Source: Burkholderia humptydooensis (GTDB lineage: Bacteria; Pseudomonadota; Gammaproteobacteria; Burkholderiales; Burkholderiaceae). Taken from it: a stretch of 64,000 nucleotides of DNA. The notes below the pieces were generated by a model. It made no database searches. It was not told the origin of the DNA and saw nothing but the letters and a program-made list of their open reading frames with translations. Position 1 is the stretch's first letter; every line of letters begins with the position of its first letter. The stretch is from contig NZ_CP013382.1 of NCBI RefSeq assembly GCF_001513745.1, positions 2,108,001 to 2,172,000 of the forward strand, written 5' to 3'. Positions 57,169-64,000 of this stretch are shown in pieces. The translations under genes and the position numbers were made by a program.

Positions 57169-57630
57169 TCAGTTCGCCGCGCCGGCGGCGGTCGCCGTGC
57201 TCGCCGCGTTGCGGTGAACGGGCACCGCGTACAGTTCGTAAATCGGACGCCGCGTATACAGGTCGCCTTCGCCGCCATAGCTGCTTTTCGCACCGGCCGG
57301 ATGCTCGCCGCTCGTCACCTTCGCGAAGAACTTGTCGTAGGACGCCCGATCGCGCCAGATCGTAAAGTGCTTGAAGGGCGCTGCGTTGTCGTCGGCGAGC
57401 GGCGCCAGGAGATAGGATTCGAGCAGGCCGTCCGCGCGCCCGAGGGCGCCGGCGTAGCGCTGTTCGTACAGTGCCTCGAATTGCGCGCGCTTGCCAGGCG
57501 TCACGTAAATGCTGGCGATGGAAGCGACGGGCGCGTTTGAATCGGCCGCGCTCGTCGCGGTTTGCGCGCAGGCCGGAACGCCGGCGAGCGCGGCCAGCAG
57601 CAGAATTGCGTTGCCAATGCGGGTCTTCAT
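57169..57630 (-). CDS. Secreted ABM-like (dimeric alpha/beta barrel) protein
   Basis: 153 residues with a signal peptide (MKTRIGNAILLLAALAGVPA, then CAQ). VPAC is a weak lipobox, so either a lipoprotein or a periplasmic protein is possible. The mature part looks like an antibiotic-biosynthesis-monooxygenase/NIPSNAP-type fold (ASIYVTPGKRAQFEALYEQR ... HFTIWRDRASYDKFF). Cytoplasmic relatives act as small oxygenases or binding proteins, and an exported one in an NRPS operon is unusual. It lies between the exported hydrolase and the T-Ox gene and is clearly part of the operon. Confidence 0.75.
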   Translation of the reverse strand: MKTRIGNAILLLAALAGVPACAQTATSAADSNAPVASIASIYVTPGKRAQFEALYEQRYAGALGRADGLLESYLLAPLADDNAAPFKHFTIWRDRASYDKFFAKVTSGEHPAGAKSSYGGEGDLYTRRPIYELYAVPVHRNAASTATAAGAAN

Positions 57631-57687
57631 GGTTTTCTCATGACGTATCGAGGGGTGACGGAATACGATCGGCGACGATGCGCCGGA

Positions 57688-59229
57688 TCAGTCCAGGCGG
57701 GGCACGATGTCCTCCAGCACTTTGCGGGCCATCCAGTTGCCGTCCGCCGAGGTCGCACCCAGCCTCACCACCACGAGATCCTGGTCCGGAACGACGATCA
57801 CGAACTGGCCCTGGAAGCCGCCGAGATAGAACGCGCCGTGCGACACCTCCGGACCCAGGGAATTGAGCCAGTAGCCGGCGCCGACTTCCGTGCCGATCGG
57901 CATGTTCCGCGCAAGCGTCGGGCGCAGGCTGTCCTTCAGCCAGTTCGCGGGCAGCAGTTCGCCGGCGCGCGCGCTGTTGCGCGACTGATCGAGCAGGAAC
58001 TGGCCGAGCCGGCCCCAGTCGCGGGCGGTCGCGAGCATGAACGACGACAGCATGTAGTTGCCGTCCGGTGCCGCTTCCAGCACCGCGCTCGTCATGCCCA
58101 GCGGACCAAGCAGCGCGCGATATGGATAGACGAGCGGGTCTTCCCGGTGTGCGCGCAACGAATCCGCAAGCACGGCCGACAGGATTTCGTACGAGCCGCC
58201 CGAGTAGCGCCATGCCTCGCCGGGCAGCATAGTCCGCGCAACGTCGCGGGGCGTCAGACTCTTCGCCGGGCCGAGCACCGATTCGAAACGCTGCGCGTCC
58301 GGGAGCGGCTTCGGCGCACCGGCGGCGTCCTCGCGCGCGGCCAGCGGCTTGGCCGCCGCGTACGCCGCGGGATCATGCGCCGCGGTCAGCATCTTCATCA
58401 GATCCGAGCGCGTGCCGAGATAGCTTTCGCTCCACGCGAGTCCCGACGTCATGCGCAGCAGTTGATCGACGGAAATCTGCCGGCGCGCGTCGTCGGGCGC
58501 GCCGCGCCATTCCTGCCGAAGATCCTGTTGCGCGAGCGTCAGCCACCCGCGCAGCACGAGCGTCCCGGTCAGCAGATTGGCGACGCCCTTCACCATCGAA
58601 TAACCCGGCAGCGGCGTATCCATCGTGACGCCCTGCGCATATCGCTCCGCGACGATCCTGCCGCGATGCATGACCAGCACCGCGCGCGTATTCTTCAGCA
58701 GCGCGGAATCGTTCTCGTCGAACGCATGGTCCAGCGCGGGGATCAGCGCCGGGAGCGGAGCGGCCGCGAGCGGCGCGGGATGGGTCGCGCTGGCTTCGCC
58801 CACCTGCGGATAAGGTTTCGGCGACGCCGCGCGCGTCAGCGCGGGGGACACCGCGTTGTCGAGCGTGCAGCCGAGCCCGTCCCGATAGCGGGCGGTGCGC
58901 TTCACCGGGCCCAGGCTCGCGGAGACCGCGCGGCGGTCGCGATCGATCTCCACCGGGATCGGCGGCAGATCGGCCAGATCCTGCGTGCGGATCTGCCGTT
59001 CGTCGAGTCCGGCAACGAAGAGACCGGAGCACATGATCTTGGCGTAGGTCGACGCGCCGATGAAGGCCGGGCTGGGGCCGTCCGGCGGGTTGTCGGCGGC
59101 GAGCGCGGCAAGCGGCGCGCCGGACAGCGCGGCGCTCAGCGCGACACCCTGCAAGTAGCGCTGCGCCGGCAGCCGGTCGAGGAGACGCGGCGCGCGCGGC
59201 GAGCGGGAGGCAACAGACGAACGTTTCAC
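57688..59229 (-). CDS. Exported beta-lactamase-fold serine hydrolase (class C/NylB/ClbP-like)
   Basis: 513 residues from a GTG at 59229 overlapping the cytochrome stop (GTGA). The open frame upstream of it is out of context. The N-terminus has an export signal (GVALSAALSGAPLAALA before ADNPP). The catalytic motif SxxK is Ser211-Met-Val-Lys214 (GYSMVKGVANLLTG), the Tyr motif is Tyr342-Ser-Gly (WRYSGGSYEIL), and a late YLGGFQGQ fills the place of the third box. Family members include AmpC lactamases, NylB-type amidases, esterases and the NRPS prodrug peptidases ClbP/XcnG. Unlike ClbP it lacks C-terminal membrane helices. A role in trimming or activating the exported peptide, or in self-protection, is inference from context. 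Confidence 0.82.
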   Translation of the reverse strand: MKRSSVASRSPRAPRLLDRLPAQRYLQGVALSAALSGAPLAALAADNPPDGPSPAFIGASTYAKIMCSGLFVAGLDERQIRTQDLADLPPIPVEIDRDRRAVSASLGPVKRTARYRDGLGCTLDNAVSPALTRAASPKPYPQVGEASATHPAPLAAAPLPALIPALDHAFDENDSALLKNTRAVLVMHRGRIVAERYAQGVTMDTPLPGYSMVKGVANLLTGTLVLRGWLTLAQQDLRQEWRGAPDDARRQISVDQLLRMTSGLAWSESYLGTRSDLMKMLTAAHDPAAYAAAKPLAAREDAAGAPKPLPDAQRFESVLGPAKSLTPRDVARTMLPGEAWRYSGGSYEILSAVLADSLRAHREDPLVYPYRALLGPLGMTSAVLEAAPDGNYMLSSFMLATARDWGRLGQFLLDQSRNSARAGELLPANWLKDSLRPTLARNMPIGTEVGAGYWLNSLGPEVSHGAFYLGGFQGQFVIVVPDQDLVVVRLGATSADGNWMARKVLEDIVPRLD

Positions 59230-59831
59230 TGGTCTTTCCTGTTCGAAGAAGTTGTCAGAAAGCCGATCACGGCATTCAGATCGTCGGCCGACAGCGCATT
59301 CAGGCTGTCGCGCATCCTGTCGGGCATGCCGCGCCGACCGTAGACGAAATCGCGCAGCGCGCCGACGAGGTACGCGCGGCCCTGCCCTCGCAGCAGCGGA
59401 CTGTCGGCCGCCTGCTCGTGGCAAACGGCGCAATGCTGCTGATAACGCGCAAAGCCGACGCCAGCGGTGCCGGCGCCCGCGCCAGTCGACGGCAGCAGGC
59501 CGAAGCGCTGCGACGCCAGATACGTCGCTAGCTGGTCGATTTCTTGCGGCGTGAACGCCGGCATCAGACGCGGCATGAGACTGCCGTCGGCCCCAGGGTG
59601 GCGAAACGCGTCGAGCCGGCTGACGAGATAGCCTTTTTTCTGCCCGAGAATGACCGGTATCGCCCTGTCGTGTCCGCCCGCCGTATCGTGACAGGACATG
59701 CAGTCCTTCACGTGATAGCGGTTATCGTCCGCGACCGCCGACTGCGACGCGCAGACGAGCAGGCTCGCGTACACCGCGCGGCGCAGCGCGCCGTGCGTCC
59801 GATGAATCGTCCAGTGCGCGAATCGCGCCAT
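59226..59831 (-). CDS. Exported diheme c-type cytochrome
   Basis: 201 residues with a signal peptide (RAVYASLLVCASQSAVA before DDN). It has two heme-binding motifs, Cys44-MS-Cys-His48 and Cys134-AV-Cys-His138, each in a cytochrome c domain of about 80 residues, with Met residues (MPRLM, GMPDRM) as possible axial ligands. The layout resembles periplasmic diheme c4-type electron carriers. It begins 1 bp after the NRPS stop and overlaps the next gene, so it belongs to the NRPS operon. It may carry electrons for a periplasmic oxidation of the product. This is inference. Confidence 0.88.
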   Translation of the reverse strand: MARFAHWTIHRTHGALRRAVYASLLVCASQSAVADDNRYHVKDCMSCHDTAGGHDRAIPVILGQKKGYLVSRLDAFRHPGADGSLMPRLMPAFTPQEIDQLATYLASQRFGLLPSTGAGAGTAGVGFARYQQHCAVCHEQAADSPLLRGQGRAYLVGALRDFVYGRRGMPDRMRDSLNALSADDLNAVIGFLTTSSNRKDQ

Positions 59832-59832
59832 G

Positions 59833-62800
59833 TCATTCAGCCTCCATGAGTGCCGCTTCGATGCGTTCGCGCATGACGCGCCGATCGAGCTTGCCGTTGT
59901 CGTTCAGCGGAATTGCCATGTCGCGATGCCAATGCCGCGGCACCATGTACGCCGGCAGTCGTTCGCCGCAATGCAGCCGGATGCGCTCCGTCGACAGTGC
60001 GTCGTCGGCCTGCAATACCGCATGCAGTTCGACCACGCCCGCGCGGCCCGCGACCGGCACCACGACGGCGCGGGACACCCCGCCGCACGCGCCGATCACA
60101 TGCTCGATCTCCGCGCACTCGATCCGATGACCGGCGATCTTGACCTGTGAATCGATGCGTCCGAGCAGTTCGATCACGCCGTCGGCCCGATAGCGCGCGA
60201 AGTCGCCCGTCCGGTAGCGGCGTTCGCCGGTCAGCGCGTCGACGACGAAGGCCTGCGCGGTCAGATCGTCGCGCTGCCAGTATCCGTCGCTCAGGCTCGC
60301 GCCCGCGATCGTCAGTTCACCGGCGACGCCATCCGGACAGGACAGGCCAAAGCTGTCCACGATGTCGCAGCGCTGTCCGCGCAGCGGCATGCCGTATGGG
60401 ATGCGGGTCCAGTCGGGGGCCACCGTGGCCACGGGAAAGGACACCGACCAGATGCCCGCCTCGGTCGCGCCGCCGAGCGACAGGAAGCGCGCGCCCGGCG
60501 CGAGCTCTCGCAGCGCGTCCGGCAGATGCAGTGCGATCCAGTCGCCGCTCAGCATCACCCAGCGCAGCGGCAGCGTGCCGATCCGCGCGGTCTTGCCCTT
60601 CGCATAGTCGACGAGCAGTTCGAACAACGCGGGCGCGGTGTTCCAGATCGTGACCCGATGTTCGACGCAAAGCGCCCACCAGGCCCCCGGCTCCATGCGC
60701 GCCGACGCATCCGGCATCACCAGCGCGGCGCCGGACGACAGCGTGCCGAACAGGTCGAACACGGACAGGTCGAAGCCGGGATCGGACAAACCGAGCACGC
60801 GGTCGCCCGCGCCGAGCCGCAGGCGGGCGCGCAGGTCGTCCAGCGTGTTCGCCACGGCGTGGCGGCGCATCATGACGCCCTTCGGCTCCCCGCTGCTGCC
60901 TGACGTGAACATCACATACGCGAGCGCGGCGGAATCGAAGACCGGCTGGAATTCGCCCAGATCGATCTCGTCGTCGCGCTCGGGAACGTGGAACGTCCGG
61001 ACCGCCGGCCGATCCGGTCGCGACGGCAGGTCCGCGCCGTCCGAGAACGCATACCGGATGCCGTACCGGTCGATCACGCGGGCCACGCGCTCGCGCGGCC
61101 AGCGCAACGACAGCGGCACGTACGCGAAACCGGCCAGTTGCACGGCGAGCGCCGCTACCGCATAGCGCCAGCCGGGCGTCATATGGAGCGCCACGCACGT
61201 CGCGCCGTTGGCTTCGCGCGTCAGGCGCGCGGCAAGCCGCGTCGCGCGCGTCCACAGCGCGCCGTAGGTCAGCGTGCGGTCCGACGCAATGACGGCCGCC
61301 GCATCGGGCGCCTCACGGCATCGGCGCGCGAACCGGCTCAGATAGTCCTCGCCGGGTTCGCTCTCGCGTTCGGTCGCGCGACGGCGCGCGCGTTGCGCGG
61401 CGGGCAGCCGGACGGACGGCGCGTTCACTTCGTCCGGCGCGGCGGTCAGCGCGATCACCAGATCGCGGTAGGCCGCGAACATGTCGTCGATCACGCCCGG
61501 CGCGAACCGCTCGTCGACGCTGTCCCAGTGCAGGCGCACCAGACCGCCCTCGCCCACCACCTGGTTGTCGATCCACACGCCAGCCGTGCGCGTGATCCGG
61601 TGGCGCTCCGTGCCCAGCGACGCGAAGGACGCCGCGCCGCCGTCGAGCTCCGGGATATGCGTAAAGACATAGCGCATCGCGTCCTGAGTCGCCGACGCGT
61701 GCCGCGCTTCGCGGGCCACTTCGACGCCGCCATAGTCGCGATGGTCCAGGTCCGCAAGCAGGCGCGCGTGGACCGCGCGCGCGAACGCAAAGAACGACGC
61801 GGCGGGCGCGCCGTCGATTTCGAGCCACAGGACCGACGTGAAATCCCCCGCCACGCGATTGACGTGCGGGTGAACGGGCGGCCGGTCGAACCAGGTCAGC
61901 GTGATGGAAAACGCCTTTCGCTCCGACCAGCGTTGCAGCACCGCCACGTAAGCGGCGAGATACAGGCTGCTCGCCGGCACGCCGACGCGGGCGGCGAGCG
62001 CCGCGAGCGCCCGCTGCGCATCGGCATCGAGCGTGAGCGCGCGCCGCCTGACCACCGGCAAACGCGCATCGGCGTCGTTGCGCACCGGCAATGCCGGCAT
62101 CCCCGGCAACGACGCGAGCCGTTCGCGCCAGTACCGCCGCGCCGCGTCCCGTATGGCCGGATCGGCATGCCGGCGCCGGTGCTCGAGTACGTCGCGGAAT
62201 GAAATGTCGAGCGCCGGCAGCGCGGCGTCCGGATCACGATAGAGCGTCGCACATTCGCGCGCGAGCATGCCGAGGCTCCACGCATCGGCGATCAGGAAGT
62301 CCACCTTGACGACGAGAATGTCCATCTCGGCCGAGAGCCGGAACACGCGCAAATCAAACAACGGCCCGCCATCGAGCGGGAGCGGCGCAAACGCGTGCCG
62401 CTCGCGCCATTCCAGCAGCACGGCCGCCTGGCGCGCCGGATCGAGGTCGCGCAGGTCCCGGCAAGCGATGCGATACGGCCGCGCGGGCTGCACCGACAAT
62501 TGGCCGTCGCCATCGAACCGGGCGCGCAGCATGCCGTGACGCACAATCAGCCGATTCCACGCATGCGTGAGCCGGTCGGCGTCGAGGCGCGCGATTTCCC
62601 ACTCCTGATACAGATGGCTGCCACCGCCGTCGGATCCCGCCTGATGGCGCGCGATCCAGTACGCCTGCTGCAACGGGGTGGGCGCGAACGGAACGGCCTC
62701 CGCGGCCGGGTCGCCGACGAGCGGCGTCGCGGCGGGCGCCGAGGTTCGTTGCGCGCGCACCAGTTGCGCCTCGTCGGCCAACGTCGGCGCGGCCAGCAGC

Positions 62801-64000
62801 TCCGCAACGCTCAGCCGGCAACCGAACCTGCGCTCGATCAGGCCGCCCAGTTGCAGCAGCAACAGCGAATGACCGCCGGCTTCGTCGAAGCGACTGTCCC
62901 GCGTGACGTCCGCGTCCGGCAACAGTTCGCGCCACAGGCCGGCCAGCGCCGCCTCCACGTCGTCCAGCGAGGTCGCGGCGGCGCTTTCGAGACGGCGCGC
63001 GCTCGTCGTGCGCAATGCCGCGCGATCGATCTTGCCGGTCGGCGTGAGCGGCATCTGCTCGAGCCGCCAGAACTGCGCGGGCCGCGCCTCCGCGCTCAAC
63101 TGCGCGCGCAGCGCCTGCCGCCACGCGTCGGGATCGCATTCCGGCGCACACTGCAGGAAAGCGATCAGCACGCCGTGCTGCTCGATCACGGCGGCGCGCC
63201 GCACCCGCGGCAAGCGCTCGAGACATGCCTCGACACCGTCGAGATCGACGCGCACGCCGCGCACCTTGATCTGCCGGTCACGCCGGCCGACGATCTCCAC
63301 GCCGTGCGGACCGACCCGTGCGAGATCCCCGGTGCGGAACAGCCGGCTGTCGCCGCGCTCGCGCGCCCAAGGATTCGGCATGAAGCGCTCGGCGGTCAAC
63401 GCGGGCTGCCCGAGGTAACCGTGCGCCAGCGCCGCGCCGCTCACATACAACTCACCCTCGCCTCCCGGCGGCGCCGGGTCGAGGTTCGCATCGAGGACAT
63501 GAAGGCACAGGTTGTCGAGCGGCGCGCCGACGGGAACGCCCGGTCCCGGATCGTCGGAGTCAGCGCACGCATCCAGTGCGAAAGCGCTGACATCCGCCGC
63601 CACCTCGGCGCTGCCATACAGATTCAGGCATTGCACCGTGGGCAGCAGCGCGCGGACGCGTCGCACGAGACCACGCGTCAGCGGCTCGCCGCTCACCGCG
63701 ATGCGGCGCAACGCCAGCCTGGGCCGCGATGGGCGCAGTTCGAACTGCGTCAGCAGGGATTCGAGCAGGGTCGGCACCACGACGAGATGCGTGATGCGGT
63801 GCTGCTGCAACAGCTCGGCAATACGCCCGGCATCGCGGCATTCGGCATCGTCCGGCAGGACCAGCAGCGCGCCCGCGCACAATGGACCGAGTACTTCGCA
63901 GAACACGTCGACAAAGCTCGCCGCCGTCTTCGCCAGGCAGACATCGCCCGGCTCGAGCGGATAGCGCTTCAGTTGCCACGCGATGCGGTTGCTCAATCCG
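59833..64000 (-). CDS. NRPS, partial: A(edge)-T-Cy-A, probable beta-Ala and Cys modules
   Basis: The gene enters from the right edge in mid A domain (GLSNRIAWQ) and ends at 59833 after about 1388 visible codons. Order: the rest of an A domain (SFVDVFCEV, NLYGSAEVAAD, FRTGDLAR, PTGKIDR); T (FDEAGGHSLLLLQ, ~62850-62890); a heterocyclization domain whose DFLIADAWS (62275-62301) fits DxxxxDxxS instead of HHxxxDG; and a second A domain (TSGSSGEPKG, GGATEAGIWS, YRTGDFARY, DNGKLD). The protein stops after A with no carrier. Specificity residues read by eye are VDCVASLADK for the first A (beta-alanine type, as in VDWVISLADK from memory) and DLFNMSLIWK for the second (cysteine type). The missing carrier is probably the T-Ox protein encoded four genes later. 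Confidence 0.9.
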   Translation of the reverse strand, partial: GLSNRIAWQLKRYPLEPGDVCLAKTAASFVDVFCEVLGPLCAGALLVLPDDAECRDAGRIAELLQQHRITHLVVVPTLLESLLTQFELRPSRPRLALRRIAVSGEPLTRGLVRRVRALLPTVQCLNLYGSAEVAADVSAFALDACADSDDPGPGVPVGAPLDNLCLHVLDANLDPAPPGGEGELYVSGAALAHGYLGQPALTAERFMPNPWARERGDSRLFRTGDLARVGPHGVEIVGRRDRQIKVRGVRVDLDGVEACLERLPRVRRAAVIEQHGVLIAFLQCAPECDPDAWRQALRAQLSAEARPAQFWRLEQMPLTPTGKIDRAALRTTSARRLESAAATSLDDVEAALAGLWRELLPDADVTRDSRFDEAGGHSLLLLQLGGLIERRFGCRLSVAELLAAPTLADEAQLVRAQRTSAPAATPLVGDPAAEAVPFAPTPLQQAYWIARHQAGSDGGGSHLYQEWEIARLDADRLTHAWNRLIVRHGMLRARFDGDGQLSVQPARPYRIACRDLRDLDPARQAAVLLEWRERHAFAPLPLDGGPLFDLRVFRLSAEMDILVVKVDFLIADAWSLGMLARECATLYRDPDAALPALDISFRDVLEHRRRHADPAIRDAARRYWRERLASLPGMPALPVRNDADARLPVVRRRALTLDADAQRALAALAARVGVPASSLYLAAYVAVLQRWSERKAFSITLTWFDRPPVHPHVNRVAGDFTSVLWLEIDGAPAASFFAFARAVHARLLADLDHRDYGGVEVAREARHASATQDAMRYVFTHIPELDGGAASFASLGTERHRITRTAGVWIDNQVVGEGGLVRLHWDSVDERFAPGVIDDMFAAYRDLVIALTAAPDEVNAPSVRLPAAQRARRRATERESEPGEDYLSRFARRCREAPDAAAVIASDRTLTYGALWTRATRLAARLTREANGATCVALHMTPGWRYAVAALAVQLAGFAYVPLSLRWPRERVARVIDRYGIRYAFSDGADLPSRPDRPAVRTFHVPERDDEIDLGEFQPVFDSAALAYVMFTSGSSGEPKGVMMRRHAVANTLDDLRARLRLGAGDRVLGLSDPGFDLSVFDLFGTLSSGAALVMPDASARMEPGAWWALCVEHRVTIWNTAPALFELLVDYAKGKTARIGTLPLRWVMLSGDWIALHLPDALRELAPGARFLSLGGATEAGIWSVSFPVATVAPDWTRIPYGMPLRGQRCDIVDSFGLSCPDGVAGELTIAGASLSDGYWQRDDLTAQAFVVDALTGERRYRTGDFARYRADGVIELLGRIDSQVKIAGHRIECAEIEHVIGACGGVSRAVVVPVAGRAGVVELHAVLQADDALSTERIRLHCGERLPAYMVPRHWHRDMAIPLNDNGKLDRRVMRERIEAALMEAE

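Overview
The window looks like chromosome of a high-GC betaproteobacterium, most likely Burkholderiaceae (Burkholderia or Pandoraea type). The grounds are the pertactin-like autotransporter, a Bvg-like phosphorelay, the mixture of IS families, and overall codon use. Genus and species cannot be settled from this sequence alone. No tRNA, rRNA, CRISPR array or replication origin was seen.

Region 1 (1-15.9 kb, minus strand) starts with the 5' end of a secreted protein gene that runs off the left edge and a decayed IS6-type transposase. It then holds five paralogous genes for very large repeat proteins. All carry tandem Ig-like modules of about 100 residues. Three also carry a nine-repeat RCC1-like beta-propeller, and one ends in a Big_2 plus lectin-like tip. 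None has a recognisable Sec signal peptide, so the export route is unknown. Region 2 (16.9-25.1 kb, plus strand) holds a pertactin-type autotransporter, an unorthodox hybrid histidine kinase and a NarL/FixJ response regulator. The kinase gene is cut in frame by an ISL3-family element flanked by an 8-bp all-T duplication. The last codons of the regulator are replaced by an IS21-family element carrying two passenger genes. Region 3 (25.0-32.4 kb) is an IS graveyard: the intact IS21-type element, then IS3, IS66, IS5 and IS5/IS427-type remnants.

Region 4 (32.7 kb to the right edge, minus strand) is a tightly coupled nonribosomal peptide synthetase (NRPS) operon that continues beyond the window. 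In transcription order it encodes: an NRPS visible as A(partial)-T-Cy-A; a diheme cytochrome c, a beta-lactamase-fold hydrolase and an ABM-like protein, all with export signals; a T-Ox protein; a C-A-T NRPS; an asparagine-synthetase homologue; a second C-A-T NRPS whose A domain lacks key residues; a free-standing A domain; a frameshifted PhyH-type oxygenase; a C-T / C-A-T / C-A-T-TE NRPS; an ABC exporter; an MbtH protein; and an SCP2-JmjC oxygenase.

Read by eye, the specificity residues suggest beta-alanine at the edge A domain, then a cysteine-like residue cyclised by Cy and oxidised by the T-Ox protein. This would give a beta-alanyl-thiazole unit, a logic otherwise known from bleomycin-type assembly lines. 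Several modules are split or crippled: Cy-A without T, T-Ox without A, C-T without A, a C-A-T with a defective A, and one stand-alone A. This implies in-trans loading. The line ends in a thioesterase, and the product is probably exported by the ABC protein. The secreted trio inside the operon suggests a periplasmic maturation, activation or self-protection step. This NRPS system is the most promising candidate for an undescribed pathway.
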